Positions 48,770-59,427 are shown, counted from the first letter of the stretch. The stretch is 64,000 nucleotides of DNA from Lumbricus rubellus (GCA_945859605.1 OX243819.1:9598863-9662862); one strand, 5' to 3'. Notes: generated by a model not told the origin, from the letters alone. Numbers and translations: made by a program.

Positions 48770-49345
48770 TTGTTAAGCATCTCTTAGTGTAAACACTATA
48801 ATAACAGTCTTGCTCAGATCTTTGTCATAATTCAGCCACAAGATTTCATTACGAATCTTGTGAAAATGCAAAAGGTTTCTCACTGAGGTCTGAGCCAAGA
48901 GCGATGAAATGGAACGGTGTCTCAACTTTAGGTTCAAAGGCACGACTGAGATTAGAAAACCCTGTGGATCCCGTATCAATTCGTGGGTAGTTGGTTGCAA
49001 TAAGATTAAGTTCATGGTCGAAAATTTCTATCCTCTTGAGCCGTGTGACAAGCATCAAAGTACCATTTTTATCTGTGATATACGCCCCATTTGCCGTCTA
49101 CACCAATTTTAGTAAGTTTGGTAGCTGCTTGAGGATTTCTAGTAATAAGTAGCATGTTTCCTGATGGACTTGGGATTAGGTCAACAAATCCATTGATTCC
49201 GTATGGTAATTTCAGCTGCTGAAGAAGGGAGCCATTTACATCATAAGTGTGAACAATAGCAGGATTAGGTGGCTGCTGACACATCACAAGAAACATTACC
49301 ATCATCAGTAACACATAGTTCTGACCATATATCTATAAAGAAGAA
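48770..49345 (-). pseudogene. Broken NHL-type beta-propeller fragment
   Basis: After an acceptor-like TTCTTTATAG the - strand reads WSELCVTDDGNV, then by frame change VHTYDVNGSLLQQLKLPYGI and GFVDLIPSPSGNMLLITRN, then by a second change GAYITDKNGTLMLVTRLKRI and EIFDHELNLIATNYP. The repeated pattern (a V-T-D start, a G-N-hydrophobic turn, I-x-V/I-F-D) is that of NHL repeats in TRIM-NHL-type proteins. At least two frameshifts make it a pseudogene, unless unseen introns restore the frame. Confidence 0.5.
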
Positions 49346-50252
49346 AAATCTATGTGACAAGATTTTTAGTAATAATTCGTCTGATTCACATGACCGATTG
49401 TTCCCAAACTTTAAAAAAATACTTCTTTGCATCCGAGAACAAACATTGGGGAGGGGTTCGCGATCCAAAAATCTCAACTTTTCCCGAGTTTGAAACATTT
49501 AATTTTCTATCCGAAAGCTAACGCAGTATTTAGGATTGGTCACTGGATCGAGTTTGAAAGAAACCATAGATTTATGACATGATAATTTCTTGACCTCACT
49601 TTTCCCCAACGGCCGATCTTATATTGCGCATTTTCGCAAATTATATGAAAGGCAAGTGTCCCTCTTGCCCTGCATGCAGGTGCCCATGAATACGACCTGG
49701 TAGCCAATCAATTAGAGAGGGTGTCTGTGTAGGGAACTTGAGCAAGCCTTCACTTGTCATTGCTCAGGCTATCAACTGATGCTTGCTCATCAAATAGTAG
49801 TGCCTTAAAAAATTTCGTTTTTGATGCGCATTTTTCAAATTTTGGCTCAAATTTTTGGGGGGTGGCCTAACCTTGCCCACAGTAATGCCATTACCGTTCG
49901 ACATTCCCCATTGCCGTGCTCTTACCGCTGAACATTATATTTTAAAATCAACCTCTTTCCTACGGTTTCCAAGGTAGCATTTACCATGTCACTCTAATTT
50001 AGAACCAGTAACAGTTAATGCATATTCATGAGCCTCTCAGACAGTTTGTACTGTACCTCTTGTAATCGTAACCTTGGAGATCAATAAATGATTGAATTAT
50101 CAATGGTCGGTTTGGTTCAAACACAGACACCTTCACCCGCTCGTCTGTGGATAAGTTAGGATAAAGTTAATAATTTTACTCTCAACGTCAAGAAACCAAT
50201 TGCCTCTGCCAGCAATAAATCCGAAAGTTCAGTCTGTTCATTGCACTGCTTC

Positions 50253-50373
50253 TTAGGGTTGACTACGAGTCTTCGAAAGGAGCCAGCTCTCTGTCGGGGT
50301 GAGCAGTCGCTCGGCGTCAGCGACAGCTGCGTGAATTCTGTCGATGATTCGCTGTCGTTCGTTCAGCATGTCT
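50253..50373 (-). CDS. Terminal exon E, copy 1 (tandem duplicate)
   Basis: An acceptor ATTTCAG leads to DMLNERQRIIDRIHAAVADA, ERLLTPTESWLLSKTRSQP and a TAA stop, in phase 2. The copy 329 bp upstream (50582-50702) has the same 121-bp length and stop, so selection or recency keeps both open. The fold looks helical. I do not recognise the domain. As the last exon of the PIN array it would give the C-terminus. Confidence 0.5.
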
Positions 50374-50581
50374 CTGAAATAAAAATCCAGATCAACAGAT
50401 AAAAACAGAGCAACCAATTATTTAGCTACCTTTTCTGAATAATAGGTTTGGGGTTTGCATTCTGATGGGTTGGAAAATAACTGGTACTTCAAGACAATTA
50501 GTTCACTTATCCCATTTGAAAGTAAGGTTACAGTAAAGTACAAGCCTCCTACATGGTTCAGTCTGCTCATTGCACTGCTTC

Positions 50582-50702
50582 TTAGGGTTGATTACGGATC
50601 CTTGAAAGAAGCCAGCTTTCTGTCGGGGCGAGCACTCGCTCAGCGGCAGCGACAGCCGCAAAGGTCCTCTTGATCAATTCCTCTCGTTCGTTCAGCATGT
50701 CT
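50582..50702 (-). CDS. Terminal exon E, copy 2 (tandem duplicate)
   Basis: It encodes DMLNEREELIKRTFAAVAAA, ERVLAPTESWLLSRIRNQP and stop. It differs from copy 1 at about one residue in four, mostly conservatively. Both are in a 329-bp tandem repeat whose flanks (about 50381-50558 and 50710-50885) also match. A LINE end interrupts the outer flank at 50880. Confidence 0.5.
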
Positions 50703-50879
50703 CTGAAATAAAAACCCAGATCAACAGATAAAAACAAAGTAACCAATTATTTAGCTACTTTTCTGAATAATAGGTTTGGGATTTACATTCTGATGAGTTG
50801 GAAAATAACTGGCACTTCAAGACAATTAGTTCACTTATCCATTTGAAAGTAAGGTTACGGTAAAGTTTGAGCTTCCTAT

Positions 50880-51062
50880 GTGGTCGGCCCGGTGCTCTGG
50901 AATGGCCTTCCTTTAGAGCAAGGCCTACACCCTGGGACTTCACCAGAATCCTTCCTCACTAAACTTAAGCTGGTGTTTTTGGGTGTGCTGGAGTCGGGAG
51001 CGCCTCTGAGCAGTTTTTCTTGAAGGAGCGTTATATAAGTTTCCGAACGAATGAATGAATAT
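50880..51062 (+). mobile_element. 3'-truncated LINE
   Basis: One frame reads VVGPVLWNGLPLEQGL, then FLTKLKLVFLGVLES. The shared tail GGGAGCGCCTCTGAGCAG, CTTGAAGGAGCGTTATATAA and AATGAATGAATA follows. It is inserted at the edge of the 329-bp tandem repeat. Confidence 0.75.
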
Positions 51063-51369
51063 ATAACATACATTACAAACATAACATTTGTTTTATTCGG
51101 CATACAACATAATTATACAGGTCGCAACTACATCGCATTTTTCTTTGAGATATGTCAGTTTACAAACATATACAGTTATACACAAACATAAAACACCTTT
51201 GCAGATTCATCCATGTATACTTACAAACATACAATCAATATGTAGATTCGTACATACACAAACATATACATGACCACATATACATAAACATACAAAACCA
51301 AAAATACATCTCGTTCATACGCAATGTATACACACAACACGCATACAGGTAGGAGATAATATTGTGATC

Positions 51370-51470
51370 GTACTGAAGCTGCCTCTGTTGAGTGTTGCAC
51401 CATGATGGTACGATCCTTTGCAGCCATCAAATTATTCAGGACTGCCACCGCTTTCTCCGCCCTCTGTCAA
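51370..51470 (-). pseudogene. PIN exon A, copy 6 (5' end lost)
   Basis: From RAEKAVAVLNNLMAAKDRT to the GTACGA donor it matches copy 5 almost exactly. The first codons and the acceptor context are replaced, so it cannot be spliced like the others. Confidence 0.55.
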
Positions 51471-52235
51471 CTGCATCCTTGTATTGGCATCTCTTAGAAT
51501 AGATACAGACAATTTGTCAATTAACAATCCAGATGTGTTGCTATTACTGGTATATAGTTCTCATCAAGTCACTCAAAGTTGTTAATGATTCAGCAGAGTG
51601 CTCAGTCGCTTTGATGAACACATTTAACCAAACAATTTAACAAAATCAGAGCAAGAAATGCAAAAGTTAATACAGATTGTTGAAGACAAAAGGAAGCGAG
51701 TAACAGATGCTAGCAAGAGGACATCAAAGTCTTACAGTCTTCAGTAGCTTAAATAATAAGATATCACAGCATTCATGGACTTGATTCGATAATCAATATG
51801 GATGCAGTGGGGCCCTAATTGCTTATTTAGTCATTTGACACTTGTAATTGCAGGTTAAGACCATCTGAATCCCCTATAATTCAAACAATAATTTGATCTC
51901 TGACGATTTTATTTCTTTTTTCACAGATGCAGTCTGCTATTAGGTCGCATTCGTGAGATTTTTACAGATTGAAACTTCAACCTCAATGAGCACCACCCAA
52001 ATATTGAGATGAAGCTTTGAAATTTTGCATGAAATTTTATTTAGGTAAAAGTAACAATATGAAAGGGTGTGCAAAGTGAAACTCCCAAAAAATATTTTTT
52101 TCACACACCTAATATACAAACATACATATGGCCACATATACATAAACATACAAAACAAAAAATACATCATCTTGTTCATACACACATGTATACACACAAC
52201 ATGCATACAGATAGGAGATAATATTGTGATCGTAC

Positions 52236-52343
52236 TGAAGCTGCCTCTGTTGAGTGTTGCACCATGACGGTACGATCCTTTGCAGCCATCAAATTATTCA
52301 GGACTGCCACCGCTTTCTCCACCCTCTGTCTAACGTCGATTGC
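52236..52343 (-). CDS. PIN exon A, copy 5
   Basis: A 108-bp phase 0-0 exon with acceptor TTTTTCAG and donor GTACGA. It encodes AIDVRQRVEKAVAVLNNLMA then KDRTVMVQHSTEAAS. In SWT1-type PIN domains a helix with this pattern (A-I-x-F-L/I-N, then K-D-P-R, then G-Q-S-x-x-E-A) follows the WVVLQELD strand. Confidence 0.5.
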
Positions 52344-52749
52344 CTGAAAAATAAAAATTCAGGTATTCTCAGGCTTTCTCAGCAATGGCATGGTAAAATA
52401 TAGTACCACAAGGATGAGAAGTGAGCAAATTGATTGCTTCGGTTTACATTGTTTTCAATTTACACAGAAAATCCAAATCTATCTGAAAATGTGACACCAA
52501 GAACCTTGACCACATCAAATCGTTCAATGACTGTTAAGAGAGAGAATAGACGGTTCCCAAACAAAAAGCACATGTAGATTCCTACATATATACATACAAG
52601 CATACAATCAATATGTTGATTCATACTTACACAAACATATACATGACCACATATACATAAACATACAAAACCAAAAATACATCATCTAGTTCATACGCAA
52701 TGTATACACACAACACGCATACAGGTAGGAGATAATATTGTGATCGTAC

Positions 52750-52857
52750 TGAAGCTGCCTCTGTTGAGTGTTGCACCATGATGGTACGATCCTTTGCAGC
52801 CATCCATTTGTTAATTGTTGCAACTGCTTTCTCAGTTCGCAATCTGACATTAACTGC
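52750..52857 (-). CDS. PIN exon A, copy 4
   Basis: 108 bp, phase 0-0, encoding AVNVRLRTEKAVATINKWMA then KDRTIMVQHSTEAAS. Acceptor TTTTTCAG, donor GTACGA. It is nearly identical to copy 5 at its 3' end, so the duplication is recent or was corrected by gene conversion. Confidence 0.55.
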
Positions 52858-52894
52858 CTGAAAAATAAAAATTCAGGGTCAATTCAGGTGTTCT

Positions 52895-53450
52895 CAGCTA
52901 TGGCATGGCAAAATATAGTACCACAAGGATGAGAAGTTGGCAACATTGTCATCAATTTGCACAGAAAACCCAAATCTATCTGAAAGTGTGACATCATGAA
53001 CCTTAACCACATCAAACGGGCAATCACTGTTAGGGGGAGGGGGATGAGTCAAAAGTTTTGGAATTGAGACGCCTAAATATGGCCTCACATGATTTGCCAT
53101 AATTAAGGTGTGAGTCACAATTTCTAGCCAACTCTGCTATGTGGTCACGTTCTGCACAGTAGTATCAATATTTGATGTAGGAATAATGAGATAACAGTCA
53201 TCAGCATATTTAAAATTTTTTTTGCCTGCACACTTAGTTTTAGTCCTGAAATTAAGTTATAGAGAAAGTTGACTGGCCCAAGACCAGACCATTGAATCAA
53301 TGAACTTGAAAGAGGAGACCATGCCACAAAACTATTGTGCCATTCACTCGTTTTCTAACGAAGAAGCCAGTTCTAGAATTGGCATTGAAGGCATTCTGTA
53401 TAGCCAGGCTATTTTGCCTTACTGTACAGAAAGCCTTCTGATTATTATTT
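52895..53450 (-). pseudogene. LINE reverse-transcriptase fragment, copy 1
   Basis: The - strand holds WSGLGPVNFLYNL and, further on, KYADDCYLIIPTSN. The second is the catalytic YADD motif of a non-LTR reverse transcriptase. Frames are broken by stops. The same fragment, about 85-90% alike by eye, is at 59645-60120, duplicated together with the neighbouring PIN exons. Confidence 0.75.
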
Positions 53451-53770
53451 ATGTTGTCACTGTTATCATAACTCATTATCATCATTACCAATCTGGTAAG
53501 TGCCACTACATAATATATGAGACATTAATTGATGATACTCAGCATTCCTGCACTGTCCACATCACAAGGCGAGTGCTGTAACCAAACATGTCCCACAATC
53601 TGATTCAATTCAGAGTCATATTGATATACGTTCATATAATATCCATCCATACATACACACATACCATATATACATACGGTCACACATACATACAAATATA
53701 CATACACACAAACATGCAAAAACAAACACATTCATACATACATATGGAAAGGAAATAACACTGATCATAC

Positions 53771-53878
53771 CGAGGCAGCCTCTTTAGAATTCTGGCACAT
53801 TATTGTTGGGTCCTTTCTATGCATCCATTTGTTGATGACAGCTACAGCTGTTGCCGCACGGCTTCTCACATCGACTGC
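53771..53878 (-). CDS. PIN exon A, copy 3
   Basis: 108 bp, phase 0-0, encoding AVDVRSRAATAVAVINKWMH then KDPTIMCQNSKEAAS. The acceptor is TTTTTCAG and the donor GTATGA. It is the most diverged intact copy. It lies directly downstream of a B exon (54145-54230) that carries a stop. Confidence 0.55.
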
Positions 53879-54144
53879 CTGAAAAATAAATGTAGACAAT
53901 GTAAGGTATCCTCAGCTATGGCTTGTTATAGTAAGATATGTTATCTGGCAAAGCAAGATGTGGAATCTGGCATGGTAAGATATGGTATGATGTGGTATGA
54001 TGTGGTATCTGAAAAGCTAAGTTAAAGTAAGACTAAAGCAGGCAAGACAATATAAGGTAAGGAGTGCTCAGTAAGGTAACAGAAGATATTGTACGTAGCA
54101 AAGGTAAGGTAATGACTAACATTGGATTTTGGTCGGTAAGCTAC

Positions 54145-54230
54145 CTTGTTTGAGACGTAGTGATCCTTGATATAGTCTAGTTCCTAGAGCACCACCCAAG
54201 GCAGAAGAAACATGCAGTTGGTCTGAAGCT
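54145..54230 (-). pseudogene. PIN exon B, copy 2, with in-frame stop
   Basis: It encodes LQTNCMFLLPWVVL, a TAG stop, then ELDYIKDHYVSNK. The intact copy at 60445-60533 has CAA (Gln) at the stop position. Splice signals (GGACAG, GTAGCT) are kept. It has 86 bp against 89 in the intact copy. Confidence 0.65.
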
Positions 54231-54540
54231 CTGTCCAACAAAGAATATTTATCTCTTGATCAAATTCTTAATCCAATCTCTAATATAATTTTAACATGAC
54301 TTGAACTCTAATCTAATTTCTAAATATAATCTTCAACCGAATCGTTTAAAAAGTTAAAAATAGTTACATTATCTTTGAAGAGTTGCGATTGTGTCATCGT
54401 GTCTAATCTCTAGATGCCCTAGTTAGGAGCAACAGAGTCTATAATCACAATATAATTGTAAAGCCAAGTGTATCAGTCCAAGTAATTGTTGGCGTTATAA
54501 TTATTGTGGTTTGTCATTATTATTATTCATTTCTCTATGT

Positions 54541-54690
54541 ACTGTTCATCCACTGATGGTGCTGGGCAACTCTGAGTGAAGGACTTGTCCAAGGTCCTTA
54601 CGTGGCAAGGTGGATTCGAACCTCAAATTTTCCGGCTCCAAGGCAACGACGCCACCACTACACCACTACACCACCACGCCCCACAATTTA
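54541..54690 (-). mobile_element. tRNA-derived SINE, reverse copy
   Basis: The - strand reads GGGGCGTGGTGGTGTAGTGG, then GGTTCGAATCCACC-like sequence, then GGACCTTGGACAAGTCCTTC, the same family as 47866. Shorter reverse pieces lie at 55360-55440 and 61895-61990. Confidence 0.75.
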
Positions 54691-55062
54691 TTTTTTGCAA
54701 TGTAAACTTGTAAATCTTTTCCAAATGGCTTATCCATGATATGCAGTGCCTCTCTGTCTTAGTGGAATAATCTTCTGTATATTGCCCTGGGTGAGCCATT
54801 AGTTGTTGCCCTTTAGATTAGACACCTGGTCAATCAGTTACTAATAATAACAGGTAGAATATTACACATGGTGAAAAAGTCAATTGATAGTTGCGGTAGA
54901 AATTCTTAATCTGAAAGTTGAAGCCTATTCAAGATCTGATTGTTCATTTGAAATCTAAACTAGAGAAACAAATAGAAAGATATAAATCTGAAGTTTTGGA
55001 CCAGAATCATCTGGGGAAAAGGGCACTATTAGTGAGAGAGCAAGTAACAGATCAGGACCCAC

Positions 55063-55151
55063 CTTCATTGAGAATGTGTTACTGCGCATGATAATGGCTT
55101 TGCTTCGTAGATGCTTATCCAGACTGACAAGGGCCACTTGGTTGCTGAGTA
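55063..55151 (-). CDS. PIN exon C, copy 2
   Basis: 89 bp, entered in phase 1 and left in phase 0 (acceptor GTTTTAG, donor GTGGGT). It encodes LSNQVALVSLDKHLRSKAII then MRSNTFSMK. In SWT1-type PIN domains the strand VVLLTNDKNLRNKA carries a catalytic aspartate, matched here by SLDKHLRSKA. Confidence 0.6.
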
Positions 55152-55617
55152 CTAAAACACAACAATCTATTATTACTACTATTATCACATTTCCTTGTCC
55201 TATCTTAACTTATTCCTTTTGAATTACTGTAGTATTGTTCATATTACAATTAGTCCTAGTATTATTGTTCTTGTTATTAGCACTATTATCATTACTTATT
55301 ACTATCAGTAAGCATATAGTAAGTGTCACAAACTAATAACGAAACATCAATTGATTGTTCGGAGCAATGGCAAGTGAAGGACTTGCTTTATGTCCATGCA
55401 CAGTAACCATCTCTGGGGAAGGTGGCTTGAACTCACACCACTGTCAACTCTAATCAATCATACTGTATTTGACAATCTGATACAAATCATTGTCATATCA
55501 GCAAATCTAATCTCAACTGTTTTAGCATGACCTAACCTAATCAGATATCTCTGATCTAGTTTAACCTTTCCAATTCAATATTTGAAAATTAGATAAAATA
55601 ATAAACATTTGTCTTAT

Positions 55618-55684
55618 AGCTGTAAACAACAGGGGAGTATTTTGTCATTTTTTCGACAACAAATAGATCCTTGGCATCGAAGAG
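55618..55684 (-). pseudogene. PIN exon D, copy 4, frameshifted
   Basis: It starts CTCTTCGATGCCAAGGATC (LFDAKD) after TTTTTTCAG. Four bases are missing where the other copies encode NDD, so the frame is lost at the catalytic acidic residues. The donor position has CT in place of GT. Confidence 0.55.
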
Positions 55685-55824
55685 CTGAAAAAATCAAATA
55701 AAAATCTCAACTGGGCGAATTACATGCAGCCACATATACGTATTACATACAAATAAACACAAACATTCAAAAGCAAACAAATACATTCGTGCACAGTGCA
55801 CACACATGGCTTGGAGATAAGAAT

Positions 55825-55936
55825 GTGATAGTTCAGATGTGGCTTCCTTCGGATTAGGTCCCATCATTTTAGATTCTTTCATCCATTTGTTAATTACATT
55901 GACAGCTGCTTTTGTACAACCTTCTAAGTCAATCTT
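55825..55936 (-). pseudogene. PIN exon A, copy 2, no splice donor
   Basis: It encodes KIDLEGCTKAAVNVINKWMK then ESKMMGPNPKEAT after TTTTTTTCAG. The donor position has no GT and the frame runs on, so it is probably dead. Confidence 0.5.
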
Positions 55937-56517
55937 CTGAAAAAAATAAGTGTAATACATGGTACTATTGCATGGTATAGTATATAGTAAGATATAGTAT
56001 TTGGTTAGTATGGTAAGATGTGGTATCTGGAAAGGTAGGATATGGTATAGTATGATCAGGTATCTTGTAAGCTAAAGTAAACTTAAAGGAATTTAGACAC
56101 ATCTAATTTGTAAGCCCAGTCTCCAATGTAATCTCTCAAACAATGAATGTTTAGGGTGGAAGGAGGAAGTGTGAACCAGTTGGTGGGTATCAGCATCTTT
56201 AAAATATACATTAGTCTCTTGAGTAGTGGTGTTGCTAATGTGTTCGAAAACTGTAGTATCAGCGAATACATATTTAGGAGAATCACTTTGGAAGAGTTGA
56301 ATTTAACTTTATAGCTGCCATGTGAGGCGTTCATCATGTCTTACTGCTCATGTTACTAATGCCATCTGGTGAACAAGTGGAAAGCGATGCCACGTCTGCG
56401 CTGGTCATCTACGCTTTCTGCCAGAGTGTTACCATATCCTTAAACTTAATAGGATCACGAGAGGATTTAAATCTTAACACAATACAGTGCAACACAATAA
56501 AAGCGGAGTTTACATAC

Positions 56518-56681
56518 TTTAGACGAATAAGATGCTTCAATGTAGTATCGAGCAAATTGAAGACATCAGATGCCACGTTTCCTGTTGGAAAAGTTGCTTC
56601 AACAGCGGATAGAGCTGTGCCACCAGCATCCAGGCGAACGGAGTCAGAAGAGGAGGAGGAGGATGGCGATCTTTCTCTGAC
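56518..56681 (-). CDS. Exon G-like, copy 2, serine-rich then helical
   Basis: After CACTGCACAG the exon encodes VRERSPSSSSSSDSVRLD, later NVASDVFNLLDTTLKHLIRL, and ends in phase 2 at GTATGT. Its end resembles AEVVLNSVLEKLTYLR in the exon at 58068-58210, which has the same phases. I do not recognise the domain. Confidence 0.45.
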
Positions 56682-56822
56682 CTGTGCAGTGAAATGATAG
56701 TCAGTTAATGTACGACAGGCAGATCAACGTTAGTTCTTCTTTTATTGCATTCCTGGACTAAAGAAAAGCCACAATCTTCACAGGAGAAGAGTATGAGAGA
56801 AGATCAAGGATTGGGGGAAAAA

Positions 56823-57260
56823 CTTAATAGGATCCCAAGAGGATTTAAATCGTAATACAATAGGAATCTGGAATAACTTACCGGGAACTCTTAGAACTGT
56901 AAAACCCTTCTCCCATTTTAAACAATAAATCAGAACACACATGGCAAGAAATGTTACATGTAGCTAGTAATATAGAAGTTAAATGTCGTTTATTTGTTTA
57001 TTTTACTTTTTGTATTATTGTTTATTATTATTTTTTCTTATCTTCCAGCACTAATCGTTGATCTTTATAGCATCTTACAGGGTTAATCTTGAAAGTAGGG
57101 CCCCTATAAAGTGGGATTTGTTTTCCTCTTCAGGGGCTCCCATTGTTTACCATGTACTGTCATTTACATTCATTATTTTCTGTTCACATTTTGTTGTCTA
57201 CTAATAACTGTAAAAATTGTCTTGTGGGAGCAATAAAAAATAAATAAAATTTAAAAAAGA
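56823..57260 (+). mobile_element. 3'-truncated LINE with polyadenylation signal
   Basis: GIWNNLPGTLRTVKPFSHFK followed by stop is a LINE protein C-terminus. The sequence ends in GAGCAATAAAAAATAAATAA and an A-rich tail. The first 40 bp (CTTAATAGGATCCCAAGAGG ...) repeat 56438-56479, so a local duplication accompanies it. Confidence 0.7.
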
Positions 57261-57307
57261 TCAAATTGGGGAGTACGCACATTATAATTTCAGCCTAGCA
57301 TAACATG

Positions 57308-57690
57308 ATTGCCATTCACGATGCATATATTCATAACTGCAGAATATTCATTATTTCGCCTAATAACACACGACAGGCATTCATAATGTATCATCATAAC
57401 GAGTATATATCAATGAATTCGACCTAGTAACTGCTGTTGCATATTCATAAGTACTGAACCACGTGACTTGACCGCACCTCTTGAAGTAGCTGTGGAGCAC
57501 TGAAGTATGGCCTCGGAGCGTTGTGAATGTTTGGACAACATTCGGCCTCGTCGAGCCATAAACGGAGGCGTCGAGCAGATCCTGTCTTGTGTGATGTTTG
57601 GACAGAAGAAAACCATAATCAGAGATCACGAGAGCCAACGAGGAGGAGGCGAGGAGATGAGAAGAACAGGGGATGGCAGGATGAGAGTGA
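57308..57690 (-). repeat. Exon-like repeat class I, copy 1
   Basis: This is one of four local copies (others 58226-58535, 58559-58920, 59428-59645). Each holds, on the - strand, a polypyrimidine tract TTTTCTTCTGTCCA, about 120 bp that stays open in copies 1-3, and a donor-like CTTCAAGAGGTGCGG. On the + strand an ATG-led frame (MASERCECLDNIRPRR ...) also stays open. Either strand may be an exon, or the block is a short duplicated repeat. A palindromic CACGTGAC lies 5' of the + frame. Confidence 0.45.
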
Positions 57691-57848
57691 AAGAGGGAGA
57701 TGGAAAGAGGGAAGGAGAGAGGGAGGCATGCAGGGAGAGAGATAATAATAAGTAATAATCTTTATACATTATTTCAAAACACATGAATGCAGAATGATTA
57801 GAGCATTCATAGTAAAAAAGGATGATCACAAGTTATTAAAGAGTCGCT

Positions 57849-58014
57849 TTAAACTGTATGCCAGCCATGCAAAGTGTCCATCTGCTCATTTTGCCAACAT
57901 CGCCTAGCAAATGGAAGGCTGTGCGGACCTTGTGGTAGGGTAATGGAAAGCAACACTTCATCCTTGATGAGGTTCTGCTCTTCGTACCACAGTGCTACTA
58001 CCATCACCTTACAC
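57849..58014 (-). CDS. Terminal exon H of a PIN-array gene copy
   Basis: Spliced in phase 2 to exon G it gives RCKVMVVALWYEEQNLIKDE, VLLSITLPQGPHSLPF and WQNEQMDTLHGWHTV, then TAA. It follows exon G by only 53 bp, an intron with GTATAT and CATTTAG ends. This would be the 3' end of the upstream gene copy. The domain is not recognised. Confidence 0.5.
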
Positions 58015-58067
58015 CTAAATGGAGACAGAATTTAATGCAATTCAATTAAATCGAAAAGTTTATATAC

Positions 58068-58210
58068 CTCAGGTATGTCAGTTTTTCCAAAACGCTGTTC
58101 AGCACAACTTCTGCCTGAGAAGGTTCGACTGGTGGAACGCAGAAATCTGGAACTGGTGCAGACGATGTACTGGCGTCCACATTTAACTCAGAGAACTGGT
58201 CTAGCGGCGC
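58068..58210 (-). CDS. Exon G, copy 1
   Basis: 143 bp, phase 0 in and phase 2 out. It encodes APLDQFSELNVDASTSSAPV, PDFCVPPVEPSQAEVV and LNSVLEKLTYLR. It is a proline/serine linker that ends in a helix. It joins in frame to exon H. Confidence 0.55.
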
Positions 58211-58225
58211 CTACAGCGAAATGAC

Positions 58226-58535
58226 AATGGCATTCATAATGCATCATCATAACGAGTATATATCAATGAATTCGACCTAGTAACGGTTGTTGCATATTCA
58301 TAAGTACTGAACCACGTGACTTGACCACCTCTGGAAGTAACTGCGGAGCGCTGAAGCATGGCCTCGAAGCGTTGTGAATGTTTCGACAATGATCGGCCTA
58401 GTCGTGCCTTATACCGAGGCGTCCAGCAGATCCCATCTGATTCGATCGCTGGACAGAAGAAAACCATAATCAGAGATGACGAGAGCCAACGAGGAGGAGG
58501 TGACGAAAGGAGAGGGACGGGAGAGAGAGAGAGAG
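58226..58535 (-). repeat. Exon-like repeat class I, copy 2
   Basis: About 80% alike to copy 1 by eye, starting at the shared TTCATAATGCATCATCATAA and running through the CACGTGAC and ATGGCCTCG words. It is placed between exon G and the next copy. Confidence 0.5.
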
Positions 58536-58558
58536 GGAGAAACACTTGCAGCAGAACA

Positions 58559-58920
58559 TGATTGCCATTCACGATGCATATTCATAACTGCAGAATATTC
58601 ATTTTTTAGCCTAATAACACATGGCAGGCATTCATAATGCATCATCATAACGAGTATATATCAATGAATTCGACCTAGTAACTGCTGTTGCATATTCATA
58701 AGTACTGAACCATGTGACTTGACCGCACCTCTTGAAGTAGCTGCGCAGAGCGTAAGCATGGCCTCTGAGCGTGATGTACGACTGAACGACATTTGGTCGA
58801 ATCGCGCCGTACACCGACGTATCAACGAGATCCTGTCTGATTCAATCGCTGGACAGAAAAAAACCATAATCAGAGATCACGAGAGCCAACGAGGAGGAGG
58901 TGAGGAAAGAAGATGAGAAG
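58559..58920 (-). repeat. Exon-like repeat class I, copy 3
   Basis: It has the longest match with copy 1, including the flank GATGCATATTCATAACTGCA. On the - strand the acceptor is TTTTCTGTCCAG and the + strand frame has donor-like GAGGAGGTGAGG. The (GA)n tract follows at once. Confidence 0.5.
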
Positions 58921-58922
58921 GA

Positions 58923-58973
<51 letters not shown>

Positions 58974-59092
58974 CACTTACAGATCCATACATATAATTTT
59001 ATATGCATTACACACAATATGTAGATTCATACATACATACATACATACATACATACATACATACATACATACATACATACATACATACATAA
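58920..59092. repeat. (GA)n and (ATAC)n microsatellites
   Basis: GAGA units fill 58920-58968 and ATAC units fill 59026-59090. Degenerate ATAC-like tracts also trail the A exons at 51.2, 52.1, 52.6 and 53.7 kb, so they were duplicated with them. Confidence 0.9.
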
Positions 59093-59188
59093 ACATACAA
59101 AACCCAAATACATCAACATGCTTATACACACATATACTGTATATACACACAACATACATACAGATAGGAGCTAATATTGTGATCGTAC

Positions 59189-59281
59189 TGAAGCAGCCTC
59201 GGTGGGGTGCTGGACCATAATGGTGGGATCCTTCTTTTTCTTCCACTTGTTGATTCCTTCACGAAGTCTAACTTCAATCGC
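59189..59281 (-). CDS. PIN exon A, copy 1
   Basis: 93 bp, phase 0-0: AIEVRLREGINKWKKKKDPT then IMVQHPTEAAS. It has the same acceptor and donor as copies 4 and 5 but lacks five codons (EKAVA region), which keeps the frame. It follows the intact B exon at 60445 and could be spliced to it directly. Confidence 0.55.
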
Positions 59282-59427
59282 CTGAGAAAAAAGTTGAATT
59301 AATTCAGGTGTTCTCAGCTATGGCATGGTAAAATACAGTACCACAAGGATGATAAGTGCGAAAATTGATTGCTTCGCTTTACAATGTTATCAATTTGCAC
59401 AGAAAACCCACAATCTATCTGAAAGTG

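Noticed and set aside
56341..56450. Possible terminal exon after the exon at 56518 (KDMVTLWQKA then stop)
   Set aside because: It resembles exon H slightly, but the acceptor phase does not join to the preceding exon.
59026..59090. Regular spaced repeat that might suggest a CRISPR array
   Set aside because: It is a plain ATAC microsatellite with no spacers, in an animal genome.
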